Shown here: one piece after another, positions 32,594 through 45,099 of the stretch
Layout: every line of letters starts with the position of its first letter
Position numbering within the stretch: the stretch's first letter is position 1
NCBI GenBank assembly: GCA_036346275.1
Contig: JAYEVK010000113.1
Span: 1-64,000 of the forward strand
Direction: 5' to 3'
DNA from: Otatea glauca
Taxonomy: Eukaryota > Streptophyta > Magnoliopsida > Poales > Poaceae
DNA length: 64,000 bases
Position numbers and translations under genes: made by a program
The notes under the pieces: model-generated
What the model was told of the DNA's origin: nothing
The model's database searches: none
Seen by the model: only the letters and a program-made list of their open reading frames with translations

Positions 32594-33951
32594 TGAAGGG
32601 AAACGCGGTATGCTACGCTAGCACAAAAAAAACTACCGCGCAACCAGAAAGCTACTCGCAAGAAGGGGATCATAGATAAGATTACCACTAGACGCGCAGT
32701 TGCGGAATCCTTCGCGCGTCGATGTAGTGGTTCGTCCTCGCCGCAGTCGTTGCGTCGATGTAGTGGATCGTCCTCGCCTCGCCGTGAATCGTCCTCCCCG
32801 CCGCAGATCGCAGCAGCGTCACCGCGAGAGTCCACACGCCGAGAGATGGAGCGCGTGCGGCGTGTGCAAGCACCTAGTCGCTCGGCGAGGCGCGAGAGGA
32901 GGAGGCTAGGGTTTCAAGTGAATCAAACCTAAACCGTGGAAAGCACCTTCGCGCCCTCCTCCTCCCTCCTTATATAGCCACGAGATGAAACCTAAACCGG
33001 GGCCCACCAAAGATGCTAAGCCCACGAGGTTCATTAATTACGGATCCAATCCAAATTAATGCGCCCCACCCATTAAGTGTGTGACCTGCGGGTTCACATA
33101 CGTTTGGACATGGATTCGGAAAACTCCTTTTCAATCCAATAGTTGGTAGCGGCTTCTTGCAAAGTATGCCAACTCCCAAACATACCGTGATCAAATCGAG
33201 CAGAACCTATCAAAAGAACTCATGTAATAATCCCTTTGCCAAGTATATGAAGATTGATCTCAAGGCGAGAAGCATGTCATCCTTTGATGATTCAATCCAT
33301 CTCTCGTATCCGTGATATATTAATAAGTTGTGATTGACTCCTCAATCACGGCATGGCCATGCACTTTCTTAATCATATCACTCGAGTGGCCTTGTCATAT
33401 ATCTCCGTTTCATTGGAGTGGCAAATTCCATCTTGATCGCCACTTCCTCTCGCACGTTTCATAGTAAACATGAAAGCTACCTTTATAACTATCCGGTTAG
33501 GAAGTAGTGTTTGATAGCCCCAAGGAAAACTATTACACATGTAGGGAATATGACAATCTCGTGTCTAAGGATCATACATCTTCTAGGTATGAGATACACG
33601 ATGACACATAAGAATGAAACATTCTCGCGTTGTCCCATAGCGGGTCTATCTAACCCATGTTCTTCAACATGGTCCACAATGTAGAGATGATATCTCCATA
33701 TCCCATGATCTATGAAGCATGATCATCGATCACTACATGTCTTGATCTATTCATCGTAGTCCTATACGATGATATCCGATCGTAGATATTTATCGAATTA
33801 CATCATTAAGTAAAGAGCTTCATAATCAAGTCACATACTTGTTGATCAATACAATGATATACATTCATTGGACCAATAATCATATTATTATTCATAAACA
33901 TAGTCATGTTACAATCATCTAAATGATTGCCTCAAGGGCATAACACTAACA
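32594..33951 (-). repeat. 3' LTR of second copia element
   Basis: 1358 bp, pairs with 39342-40699. A CTAGGGTTT word and TATATAG lie at about 32908 and 32973. A purine tract (GTGGGAGA on the minus strand, 33953-33960) precedes it on the internal side. Confidence 0.93.
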
Positions 33952-34097
33952 ATCTCCCACTTGCACTTGAGTCAATCAATTAAGTATCTAATACCAATAG
34001 ACCTTGTGTGCGCCTCATGCTTAGGTTGTGGCGTTGGCTTTGTCAACGGATCGGCCACATTGGCTTCCGTATGTACTTTGCATATTCAGCGTCACCT

Positions 34098-34379
34098 CTA
34101 TCCACAATCTCGCGAATAAGGTGAAAGCGGCGAGTATGTGTTTAGACTTTGATGTGATCTAGGCTCTTTTGCTTGTGCAATGGCACCACTATTATCACAA
34201 TAGATGTCCATTGGACTAGAGACACTAGCGACCACACCAAGCTCTGTGATAAACTTCTTAATCCACACAGCCTCCTTTGCGGCCTCCGGCCGCAATGTAC
34301 TCCGCTTCATCGTAGAGTCGGCCACCGTGTTTTGCTTGGAACTCTTCCACCATCGCTCCTCCATTAAGTGTAAACACAA
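34098..34379 (-). pseudogene. Copia RNase H (second copia element), broken
   Basis: The minus strand reads EERWWKSSKQNTVADSTMKRSTL, then AAKEAVWIKKFITELGVVASVSS and MDIYCDNSGAIAQAKEPRSHQ, the copia RNase H block. A normal element reads SKQ.TVADST.EAEY.AA.EA; the EAEY acidic motif is scrambled by an indel near 34305. The end of the domain (HI.R.YH..RE) is only partly visible. It closes pol before the 3' LTR. Confidence 0.88.
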
Positions 34380-34565
34380 ACCGGATTGCGATCGAAAATC
34401 ATCTTTGTCGGTTTGGAAGCTTGCATCGGTGTAACCCTTTGCAACAGATCTTCCTCACCTCCAAAAACAAGGAACATACCCTTAGTTCTTCTCAAGTACT
34501 TGAGGATATTTTTACGGCTATCCAATGACCATCACGAGGATCCGCTTGGTATCCGCTCGTGACAC

Positions 34566-35450
34566 TTAGAGCATATGAGACATCGGGCGTGTCTGGATCA
34601 TGGCATACATAATAGACCCAATAAATGAAGCATATGGAATCTTGCTCATCCTGTCTCGCTCATCAGATGTCGAAGGACATTGATTCTTGCAGAGACTGAT
34701 GCCATGTGACATTGGCATGAAACCTCTCTTGGATTCATGCATATTGAACCTTTTCAATATCTTGTCAATGTACATTTCCTGACTTAATCCAATTAACCTT
34801 TTTGATCTATCTCTATAGATTTTTATGCCCAAGATATAGCATGCTTCTCCCAAGTCCTTCATTGAGAAACTCCTTTTCAATGAAGTCTTAACATCTTCAA
34901 GCATAGGAATGTCATTCCCGATTAATAATATGTCATCCACATACAAAATCGTAAATACAAGTGCGCTCCCACTAGCCTTCTTGTAAACACAAGGCTCTTC
35001 TTCATTTTTGATAAAGTCAAAACCTTTGACTACTTCATCAAAACGAATGTTCCAACTCCTAGATGCTTGCTTTAACCCATAAATGGATCTTTGAAGCTTG
35101 CATACCCTTTTAGCATATTTAGGATCAACAAAGCCTTGAGTTGTATCATGTATACATCCTCGTAAAGATTCCCATTAAGGAAGGTCTGTTTTGACATCCA
35201 TCCGCCATATTTCATAATCAAAATATGCAACAATAGCTAAAATGATCCGAGACAGACTTGAGCATGGCTACCGTGAGAAAGTTTCATCATAGTCAACTCC
35301 TTGAACTTGTTTGAAACCCTTTGCCACCAACCGTGCCTTATAGATCTGAACATTTCCATCTCGTCTATCTTTTCTTGAAAATCCATTTGCACTCAATGGT
35401 TTTACACCATCAAGTGAATCGACCAAGTTCCAAACTTGATTGTTATGCAT
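34566..35450 (-). pseudogene. Copia reverse transcriptase (second copia element), broken
   Basis: The first frame (35450-35268) reads MHNNQVWNLVDSLDGVKPL and YKARLVAKGFKQVQGVDYDETF, the start of the RT domain. Shifted pieces follow at 35230-34950 (AFLNGNLYEDVYMI-type and ASRSWNIRFDE-type words). The frame 34946-34566 starts at the catalytic MYVDDILLIGNDI and runs through FSMKDLGEACYILGIKI and IGLSQEMYIDKILKRFNM to SFIGSIMYAMIQTRPM. Catalytic YVDD is intact. About four indels interrupt it. Confidence 0.9.
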
Positions 35451-35501
35451 GGATTGAATTTGGATCTCATGGCTTCAAGCCATTTTTGGAGTTTGGGTCC
35501 A

Positions 35502-36558
35502 TCATTGCTTCTTCATAAGTCGTGGGCTCATCATTGTCCAACAATAATATGTCATTCCCATATCTAATAGGTACATGGCGTGGCCTCCCGACCCACGTGG
35601 GGTGGAGTCTTTTCCACAGGTTGTACAACACTTTGTACATCTTGTGAAGGTTGAGGTAGCTTGAACATATTCATGTGATTCTCGAACTTCATCAAGATAC
35701 ACATCACTCCTCTCGATTTCTTTTGAAAGAAACTCTTTCTCCAAAAGACACCATTTGAGCAACAAAAACTTTGTTCTCGTTTCTTTTGTAAAAGTAATAT
35801 CCTTTTGTTTCTTTAGGATACCCACAAAAAGCATTTTTCCGATTTAGGTGCGAGTTTATCGATTGTAAACGTTTTACATAAGCCTCACATCCCCATATCT
35901 TGAGAAATGACAACATGGGTCTTCTCGATCCATATCTCATATGGCGTCTTCTCAACGGATTTTGATGGGACCCTATTCAAAGTGAACGCAATTGTCTCTA
36001 GAGCGAAACCCCAAAGGATAATGGCGGATCTGTTTGGTGATCATTGACCGAACCATATCTAATAAAGTCCGATTCGTCGTTCGGACACACCATTCCATTG
36101 AGGCGTTCTGGCGGAGTAAGTTGCGAACGATTCCACATTGCTTTAAATGATCACCAAACTCTTGGCTCAAGTATTCGCCACCACGATCGGATCGTAAGTG
36201 TTTTATTGTTTTGCCAAGTTGATTTTGTACTTCGCTCAAACTCTTTGAACCTTTCAAAAGTTTGATTTATGCCTCATTAAATAGATATATCCATATCTCT
36301 CAAGTCATCGGTAAAAGTTACAAAATCATGAAACCCACCCCTAGCGATCGAGCTCATTGGTCCACATACATCCGTATGTACTAGGGCCAATAATTCACTT
36401 GCTCTCTCACTAAAACACTGTGAAAGGGCTTTTGTCATCTTGCCAAGTAAACAAGATTCACATGTTTCAAATGATTCAAAATCAAATGAGGTTAGAAGTC
36501 CATCACCATGGAGCTTCTTCATGCGCTTCTCATTTATATGACCTAGCGACAATGCCAC
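35502..36558 (-). pseudogene. Copia integrase (second copia element), broken
   Basis: The frame from 36558 reads LGHINEKRMKKLHGDGLL and CESCLLGKMTKAL (zinc-binding H..C..C part), then LVHTDVCGPMS and DFVTFTDD (catalytic core with the first Asp in HTDVCGP). The frame from 36257 holds IKHLRSDRGGEYLSQEF, the second Asp region. Later frames show WGCEAYVKRL, GYPKETKGYYFY and the linker to RT at 35834-35502. All parts occur in order but across at least four frames. Confidence 0.88.
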
Positions 36559-36901
36559 AAAAGGTAGGGTTCAAATCATTAGGCGGTGCCTTTTACATTA
36601 ATATTATAGATGTGTTTTTCTTGAGTTCAAGGGCGTACAACCCATCCACCATGGGGCAACGACCATAATACATATCATTCAAAAATATTGAACAAACAAA
36701 GTTCTTTATTTCAAATCATAACCTTCATGTTCCAAACAAGAAGATGAAATAATGTTTCTACTCAAAGATGGAACAAAATAACAATTATTGAGTTCTAAAA
36801 CTAATCCGAAGGCAAATGCAATGGGTATGTGCCAACGGCAAGACCAAAGAACTCTTGCTTTATTCCCCACGCCAAGATCCACTTCTCCTTTTGCCAAGTC
36901 T

Positions 36902-37890
36902 CTACTCTTTATCACCGCAACGAATTGCAAATGTGAGCAACCGAACCGGTATCATATACCCATGAGTGAGTGAAGAAGTAGCAAGATTAATTTCTATAAC
37001 ATTAATACCAAGTGGAAACCACATTTCCATTCTTCTTATCCGCAGTACTTTTCGCAGATTCCGTTTCCAATGCCCCGATTTCTTGCAATAGAAGCATTGG
37101 GTATCAGGTTGAGGGCCAACTTTAAGCACGAAGCTTAGTTTTGAGGCTCGCGATCTCATCTTGAGCCTTGCCCTTGCCCTTGCCCTTGCTCTTTCCGTTC
37201 CCCACCTTAGCCTTTCTCTTTTTGAAAGCGGTTGTTTTCGAACCATCATCACATGATTGGGTTTTTCTTAATGCTTTCCTCATGAGCCTTGAGCATCCCA
37301 TGTAGCTCGGTTAGGCTCTTCTCCATGCTATTCATATGAAAATTCATAATGAATGGCTCAAAGCTCTGAGGCGTAGACGGAGAATAACATCGTGGCCAAA
37401 CCGAGGCTAAGGGAAACTCAAGTTTTCCAATCTCCCAATGTAACCAATCATCTTGATCACATGAGGATCGACGGATCGCCTTGACCGACTTACAAGCAAA
37501 TAAAAGCTTTGAGATACCATACCTCTCAGCTCTTGCTTGATTCCCAAACATGCCCTTCAAGCCCACAATCATATTGTAAGCATCCTGGTCCTCATATTGC
37601 TTTTGGAGCTCGAGTCCATTGTGACTAGCATGAGACAGTGACCTCTGAAGCATTAACATGCTTTTCATATTCAACCCTCAAATTATGCGGCATTTTATTT
37701 GGTTCATCAGAATTGGATTCTCTAGAACATAGTCCTTCTTTTCATGCTTGAGAACAATTCTCAAAGTTGCGATACCAATCAACAAAATTAGTTCCATTAA
37801 GTTTTTCCTTTCCAAACCGATCTCAAAGCAAAACCAGTGTAGCAGGAGTAGGAGAAGGTGCCATTGAACTACAACAAAAATATGCAAAGA
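36902..37890 (-). pseudogene. Copia gag with zinc knuckle (second copia element), broken
   Basis: Pieces at 37887-37678 read LNGTNFVDW-like and RIVLKHEKKDYVL in neighbouring frames, the gag start. 37674-37249 holds a degenerate middle, with MNSMEKSLTELHGMLKAHEE close to the typical SLTELHGMLKTAE. 37252-36902 holds KVGPQPDTQCFYCKKSGHWKRN, a CX2CX4HX4C zinc knuckle whose last Cys is lost in this frame. Several frameshifts. The leader between 37890 and 39341 has no coding content that I recognise. Confidence 0.82.
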
Positions 37891-39327
37891 TTCTAAGCAC
37901 TATGTTTATGTAAAACTTTTATTAAACTTTTAATTAAAGACACTCCTATTTTATGTCCTTTTATAGACACATAGTGAGTATTCAAGATCCATATTCATTA
38001 AACACTAGTGAGCTTTGGCATCCTTGCTAGAAATTTAATGACATAGGTAAGCAACACCTTTGCTAATTACATCATATGTAACTCTTGTTTGTTGAGTATG
38101 AAAACAAGTAATGAATGCCTCCATCAACATGACTCATGGCCAGTCAACCCGCCCCAAGGGCTCACATGAGGAGGAGCACTTCCGTATTCGGTGCCAATTA
38201 AGAAACCTGCCTCATGTGTGTTTTCCTAGACACCAATTGTCTTGTATAGGTTCCTTCATTATGAAATCAAATCCCAATCACTTATGTCCTCAAGCCCAAA
38301 ACCGTTTTGATAGCTCGTTTAAATCGCCATTGTTATGCGTGATGTGTCCAACATATCCCTATCATCTATTGAGATAGCCATTGATATACTACTTTGGCGA
38401 TCATATCAATAACGATCTAAATTCTTGATAGGTGCAACAATTGGATGGACAATTTGATTTAAGATTTTTAACTATAAGGATGAACAAAAATTACTATGAA
38501 CATAGCATCACATGCAATGAGCATAAAGAAAATAGCAAGGATAAAACACACATCCACGAGAAAATCAAAATAAGTGTGAAATAGCATGGCCCTTAGCATT
38601 AAGATCTCCATCATCATGCTTGGTTGTTCACCTAGCCACCTTGCTTGATTTGTTCACCTAGCCATCGTCTTCATCATTATGGATGCAACTCCTTACAACT
38701 TTTGATAATGAATTTTACATGAGGGTTTGAAGCATCACAAGTCGACACGCAGTCGTTATACAATTTAAATAGCCTTATGGCTTAACACAGCCATGAGCCA
38801 TGTGGAAATTACATGCATCACATACACATAGGCCATACTATTTCACATAATTCCTGCAAAAGCGAGTTAAACAAAAGCAACCCCTCGACTCGGTCCGAGG
38901 GGCGCACTGGCGTGGTCCTCATTGGCGGTCGTGGCGGGTCCCGCTGGCCGTCCGTGGCCGGCGGGTCGGCGGCGCCGCTTGAAATCTTTTAGAGGCATGT
39001 CTTCCGCCATGGGAAAACACCTCAAAATTTCCACGGATCAACCAGATTGACCCAATCCGATCTAATATAATTGGCTTGGTCCCATATGGATACGTTTCAG
39101 AAACCCTGATGGCGGTAACCCGACCGGTAAGGGTAACGTCGTACCATGAACGGACTCACCCAAATCAAGATTGAGTCGGTTTGCACTTTCCTCAAACCCT
39201 AAATCGATCGATTTCATCGATGGTGCCGTCACCAATTCATCACATGGCTGGGTGAACATGTAATAGATCCAATCTACTAACCTCACACATCATATGTGCA
39301 ACATCCAGATCACAAAACTATACGAGA

Positions 39328-39340
39328 TGGCTCGATACCA
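39328..39340 (-). other. Primer-binding site of second copia element
   Basis: The minus strand reads TGGTATCGAGCCA just inside the 5' LTR. It differs from the usual TGGTATCAGAGCC by the loss of one base, again next to a CAG context. Confidence 0.8.
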
Positions 39341-39341
39341 T

Positions 39342-40699
39342 TGAAGGAAGCGGTATGCTACGCTAGCACAAAAAAAACTACGCGCAACCGTAAAGCTACT
39401 CGCAAGAAGGGGATCATAGATAAGATTACCACTAGGCGCGCGATTGCGGAATCGCCAGCGCGTCGATGTAGTGGTTCGTCCTCGCCGCGATCGTTGCGTC
39501 GATGTAGTGGATCGTCCTCGCCTCGCCGTGGATCGTCCTCCCACGCCGCGATCGCGGCGGCGTCACCGCAGAGTCCACACGTCCAGAGATGGGGCGCGTG
39601 CGTCGTGTGCAAGCACCTAGTCGCTCGGCGAGGCGGCGAGAGGAGGAGGCTAGGGTTTCAAGTGAATCAAACCTAAACCGTGGAAAGCACCTTCTCGCGC
39701 CTCCTCCTCCCCTCCTTATATAGCCACGAGATGAAACCTAAACCGGGGCCCACCAAACATGCTAAGCCCACGAGGTTCATTAATTACGGATCCAATCCAA
39801 ATTAATGCGCCCCACCCATTAAGTGTGTGACCGCGAGGTTCACATACGTTTGGACATGGATTCGGAAAACTCCTTTTCAATCCAATAGTTGGTAGCGGCT
39901 TCTTGCAAAGTATGCCAACTCCCAAACATCTTGTGATCAAATCGAGCAGAACCTATCAAAAGAACTCATGTAATAATCCCTTTGCCAAGTATATGAAGAT
40001 TGATCTCAAGGCGAGAAGCATGTCATCCTTTGATGATTCAATCCATCTCTCGTATCCGTGATATATTAATAAGTTGTGATTGACTCCTCAATCACGGCAT
40101 GGCCATGCACTTTCTTAATCATATCACTCGAGTGGCCTTGTCATATATCTCCGTTTCATTGGAGTGGCAAATTCCATCTTGACTGCTCACTTCCCTCTGC
40201 ACGTTTCATAGTAAACATGAAAGCTATCTTTATAACTATCCGGTTAGGAAGTAGTGTTTGATAGCCCCAAGGAAAACTATTACACATGTAGGGAATATGA
40301 CAATCTCAGGTCTAAGGATCATACATCTTCTAGGTATGAGATACTGCGATGACACATAAGAATGAAACATTCTCGCGATGTCCCATAGCGGGTCTATCTA
40401 ACCCATGTTCTTCAACATGGTCCACAATGTAGAGATGATATCTCCATATCCCATGATCTATGAAGCATGATCATCGATCACTACATGTGCTGATCTATTC
40501 ATCGTAGTCCTATACGATGATATCCGATCAGAGATATTTATCGAATTACATCATTAAGTAAAGAGCTTCATAATCAAGTCACATACTTGTTGATCAATAC
40601 AATGATATACATTCATTGGACCAATAATCATATTATTATTCATAAACATAGTCATGTTACAATCATCTAAATGATTGCCTCAAGGGCATAACACTAACA
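39342..40699 (-). repeat. 5' LTR of second copia element
   Basis: 1358 bp, the partner of 32594-33951. It ends CACTAACA, directly followed by the ATGCG target duplication. Confidence 0.93.
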
Positions 40700-40704
40700 A
40701 TGCG

Positions 40705-41090
40705 TGCCTGCACCTCATGCACCTAAGGGCCTCGCGGCAGCGCCCTTGCTCCCGTGCACTCAAGTACCACATGACTATGTCCCTGGCCTACGCGACTAGC
40801 ACCCTACGCCCCTCGCGTGGCCCCTGGCCAGCGCCCCTGGGGCCAACGCGCCCCAGCACTCAACGATCCTCAGTCGTGCCCGCATGACCACCCGGTGCCC
40901 AGCACACCCTGCTCCCGTGCGAAGGCAACCCACTTTTTGCACCCTCACCCCCAAACCTGTATAAATCCCCTGTGTCATTTTCACTCTCGTGGACAACGAC
41001 CCGTTAAACGGCTGACGTCCACCCTCACACTTATGTTCGGTTTTCACTCCTACGACAAAGAGACAACCTGATCACGTAAACCAACGTAAA
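40705..41090. other. Probable older LTR sequence with a TATA box
   Basis: GC-rich sequence continuing 32470-32593 across the copia insertion. CTGTATAAATCCCC at 40958-40971 has the spacing and context of a retrotransposon LTR promoter on the plus strand. No partner LTR is in the window. The parent might be the element that gave the antisense exon at 31617-32404. Confidence 0.4.
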
Positions 41091-41215
41091 TAGTGATAAG
41101 AGTGTGAGAGTAAAATATGATGAAAATAATATAAAATAGTTAGAGGAATGATTTTAGAGACGAACTACTAGAGATGTTGTCTCTAGTGCTGTCTCTAGGT
41201 AAGTTGGAATCCTTA

Positions 41216-41508
41216 GAGCAAGTACAATAACAAAGCCTACTACTTACTCCATCTCTCATCCATATCATCTAGAGTAAGCAATAAAGACAGCTTGTAATAT
41301 AACAATCTCTAAAAGTTGTTTATAGATGCTGTGCAATGACTATCTTTTCTCTCTTGTATATAATTAATCTATCTTGTTCCCTATGCCATGCTGGCTCTTG
41401 CATAAGAGCCAGCTCTCTTCTCTCTCCTCTTTTCTCACTTTTTCATATAGGACAAAGCTGATATGTACAGGCTAAGAGTAAACTGATGTAGCCTTATTGT
41501 ACTTGTCC
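41216..41508. mobile_element. Tourist-like (PIF/Harbinger) MITE
   Basis: 293 bp bounded by inverted ends GAGCAAGTACAATAAC... and ...TTATTGTACTTGTCC, flanked by TTA at 41213-41215 and 41509-41511. No coding capacity. The 3-bp TTA duplication and the ends fit Tourist-type MITEs. It sits inside a second repeat-like stretch with AGAGAC words on both sides. Confidence 0.82.
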
Positions 41509-41653
41509 TTAGAGACAAACTAAAAGATAGACTATTGTATGTGCCCTTAGCAACTGTTGGTTGAAATATATGATTAGGGTTTAATGAGCCTTAAAATCTC
41601 TAATTAAAACACGTTGGCCGATGGTTAATAAACTCGTGGTTATATGTGGTGGA

Positions 41654-41661
41654 GTGTAGGG
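41654..41661. repeat. Target site duplication GTGTAGGG (first of three copies)
   Basis: GTGTAGGG at 41654-41661 precedes the first hAT element. It recurs exactly at 45092-45099 between the two hAT elements and as CTGTAGGG at 48227-48234 after the second. Confidence 0.92.
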
Positions 41662-44600
41662 TAGGGGTGCAATCGGTTCGTATAGTTTCCGTCCGACCGA
41701 CCGATCGGATGTATTCGGATAGTCATTTCGAATAATTTTCGAATTCGGATTCGGTTTCAGATATTTTTTCGGACTCGAATTCGGATTCGGGAGATTACTA
41801 CCCGTCGGATCGGTATATTCCAAGATGGTTTTCGGATATATCTGAAAAACTTTACTGGATTATCCGAATCTTCTGGCCCGGCATTCACTCGTTCCTTCGG
41901 TCCTTTGATACTTCGGTGATTCGGTGGCTTGGCCCAATCAGCAAATAGGCCCATTAGACCATTACAGCGATTGCGTACCAGTACAACCGCAACCCTAACC
42001 TCTCACTCCTGAGTTCCCGAGTCCCGACCTCTCCCATTCGGTGCTGGTGTCACGAGACATACACACACCGCCGTCGCCGCTGTCCGCCCCTATGTTCGCC
42101 CCTGCCCCTGCCGTCGCAGTCCGTCCCTACCTCTGCTCTTCTGACACCGCCCTCCGCCCCTGAAGGAACTAGTTGGCCTAGAGGGGGGATGAATAGGCAA
42201 CTTTTTCAAATTTTAACTTCTTAGAGACAATACACTATTCTCTATATGTGAATAGCACAATACAATATATATGACAGAAGCAAAAAGCAAATACAAATAA
42301 CAGCGAAAGCAATAAAGCGAAATAAAACACAAATGAGACAGAGATTTATCCCGTGGTTCAGAGCCGCACTCCTAATCCACGTTGAAGCACTTCTTCCGAA
42401 GTATTGCTTCTCCAAAGCTAGTCGCAGTAGCCCTGGTGATCACTCAGGTAACTCTTTCACTGCTCCAGTGAGGTGAGTTCCGAACCTCTCACAATCACAG
42501 TGGCCTTCCACAATCACCTTTGGACAGGTCGCATTGTTCACTTCCTCCAAGCTGTCTAGGATCACTAAGATCCAAGAGTAATAAACTTTGCACAAGTTCT
42601 GTCTCTTGGTTCACTCGCAAATCACACAGCTAGACTTCAGCTTGGAGCTAAAACACTTAAAGATGTTGAGGATTTTTGGTTTGAAAGTGAAGCACAGACC
42701 CCTTTTGAGAATGAGAGCTATTTTTAATGCTAAAAGGTCAAGGAGTTCATTCTCACTTTTGGTAGATGGCTCAGGAAATGCTTATATAGCCATTTGGAAA
42801 GAATATAGCCGTTACACCTGCTACTGTAGCCGTTGGACGTGTCAGAGTGTCAGAAATATCAAAATATACGTTTACAACGGACTAAGCAACAGAACCTAGC
42901 GATACTGGTCATGTGTATGACGGACTAATTTAGGACATATACGACGGACCGAAATATTTGGTCCGTTGTACATGGGAATTTTAGAGAGTTTGGTCCGGCA
43001 AAGGAATGAGTGAGTCACATGTATGCCGAACCAAATTATTTGGTCTGTCATACATGGGAATTTGTAAGATCAGTAGCTAAGGACCTTATTTGACAAGAAA
43101 AAAGTTTATCCCAGAGATTTGCTTTAGTGACGGACCGAAATTTAACACAGGAAGATTTGGTCCGTCAACAAAGAAAAAAACTTCGAATAAGAAAGTATGT
43201 CTATCTATAGATATAATAATTAGAATTCCAAGGTTTGGTCCGGCAAAAGGCTTATTATCTGAATGAGTGCCAGACTAAAAAATATTTGGTCCTCTACAGA
43301 TGGAAAACTGAGAAGTTTTTAGTCTGTCGAAAGAGCATGATTTTATATGTATGCCAGACCAAATTCTTTGGTCTGTCATACATAGAAAAACACTTGGTTG
43401 CAAGATGTCTTCAAGGAGTTTTCACCAAGGACTTAAGTATGTGAAAACAAGAAGTTTGGTCCGATCAGAAGATATCTTGATACGAATATAGATAAGGAAG
43501 ATTTTCAATGCTGGACTAAAAGAGCTTTTGACTGAGAAAGGATTTTGGCCAAGTATGCAACAGACTTAAGAAATGGATAGCTGAATTTGAGTCCGTCGCA
43601 TATTTAGATTATTGAAATCAAAGAGGAATTTGATTCAAAGAGAAATGACTAAGAGTCTTTTATTCTAAGCAATCTAATTTTGCCTTTGCCTTATGATCCA
43701 ATCCACTAGCTTGTGCAAAGTCCCCCTTTAGACAGTCAAACTGAAAATAATCCTAGCTATTTGACTTGAATCAACTCCCAAGTCATAAACTAGTAACAGA
43801 ACACCTTAATCTTGTTAGTCCAACTTGCTTTTCCATTGATTTTAGCACCAGCTCTTCAAAACTTAAGCATTATTAATTTAGTCATCAACACCAAAACTAA
43901 AATAAAACTTGATAATAAAAATTGAGGGGGCCTAGATGCTATCAGCCCCTACCTTAGTGGCTGAGCCCCTCCAGCGGCCACCTCTGCCCTCCAGGCGCCA
44001 GCAGCTAAGCAGAGCCGAGCAGGCAGGCTGGAGTGCCAGACTAGTGCGACCTCGGCGACGCGGCGATGCCATCTTGTCGACTCGGCGTGGTGCTCTCTCC
44101 TGCAAGATCTCATAATCCAAGCAACCAACAAGGTAGCAATTAAAGCTAATTGTTTGGCAAACACCTAGGATTTCAATTTTAAGGATAGGCATTAGCTTGG
44201 GAATAGCTAGCACTAGTAGTATTGCATCGGAAAAAAGGGCATCTATGCTTGGCAAAAATTTATAGATATAGTAATTACTAATTAGTACTTGCTTGCGTTG
44301 AAACAATGTGGCATGTTTTCGTTTACATGAGGAATTATCCTACCCCAAATGGAGAAACGAAGGTGCTTGTGTACTAGTGCATGGATTACATTGTATATTT
44401 TCTTGGTTACTCTTTGTTCTATCTACTTGTGTGCAACTAGTTATTGTGGATGACTCGAGCTGAATTTTTCTAATTATGAACCCAGAAGAGAGGAAAAGAG
44501 GAACCTACTGCAGCACCCTATGATCATGTCGGGATAAACTTAAAGAGCTGTACAAATTAAAACACAGAAGGGATTTTACCTTGTAAACCAGAGTATTAGT

Positions 44601-45091
44601 TTCACAGCTACCGTATATACTGATGAAATGATAATTGGTAAGTGCTTTAGATATTTTCCTACCCTTACCTTATCAATCATCGACACAAACGTGCAACAAA
44701 TGATGGAACAAATTGCAACAAATCATCGGCTTATATGTTTTTGGTGAAACAAGAGAAACTACCGCAATGTAACCTCAGTTAGTTGCATAGTTATTCAAGA
44801 ACAATTTGGTTAGTTTGTAAATGACTTTTTAGACTGTGATAATCTTCTTGTGTGTTGAACTCATACGGTTGGTTAATCATTGTTATATGTATGCTATATG
44901 AAGTATCTATTATCGCGCGATATCCGACAAAAAATATCTCATACCGTATCGATTCCGCTCCGTATTCACTTCGAATTCGTAACCGATATTATCTGCGCCG
45001 TATTCGTATCCGAATTCGAATCCGACAAAAAATATGATTTAGCATACGAAAAGAATGATATCCGACCGAATCTGAGCCGATTGCACCCCTA
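41662..45091. mobile_element. Non-autonomous hAT element, disrupted by a solo LTR
   Basis: The ends are perfect 15-bp inverted repeats TAGGGGTGCAATCGG and the flanks are exact 8-bp duplications GTGTAGGG, diagnostic of the hAT superfamily. Subterminal zones on both sides are packed with (C/A)GAATTCG and CGGAT words in opposite orientation, likely transposase-binding repeats. The inside (42000-42160 and 43950-44100) is GC-rich and may be a first-exon relic, but no transposase motif is visible. Without the 1784-bp solo LTR and one GCCCC copy it would be about 1.64 kb. Confidence 0.9.
42161..43944. repeat. Solo LTR of a SIRE-type copia family inside the hAT element
   Basis: Begins TGAAGGAACTAGTTGGCC and ends GATGCTATCA, like the LTRs at 15166 and 26843 but clearly diverged. 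It is flanked by GCCCC at 42156-42160 and 43945-43949. A single LTR with an intact target duplication is the product of LTR-LTR recombination. It keeps three palindromes of the GGACC...GGTCC type. Confidence 0.9.
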
Positions 45092-45099
45092 GTGTAGGG

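Larger units (their letters stand above)
32594..40699 (-). mobile_element. Tnt1-type Ty1/copia retrotransposon, complete outline
   Basis: An 8.1-kb element in minus orientation with LTRs 32594-33951 and 39342-40699, both exactly 1358 bp, both running from TGAAGG to CACTAACA, and flanked by ATGCG. Gag with a zinc knuckle, integrase, RT and RNase H follow in copia order on the minus strand. The equal LTR lengths and near identity suggest a recent insertion. The internal frames are nevertheless interrupted by many small indels. The wording of gag (NGTNFVDWYRN) and RT (MYVDDILLIGND) fits the common TNT 1-94-like plant copia elements. Confidence 0.92.

Noticed and set aside
38880..39300. GC-rich patch in the copia leader with a TAGAGGCATGTCTTCCGCCATGG-like segment (quoted in part), considered as a gag start
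   Set aside because: The sequence between it and the gag pieces at 37890 has no continuous or shifted gag similarity, so I treat it as untranslated leader.
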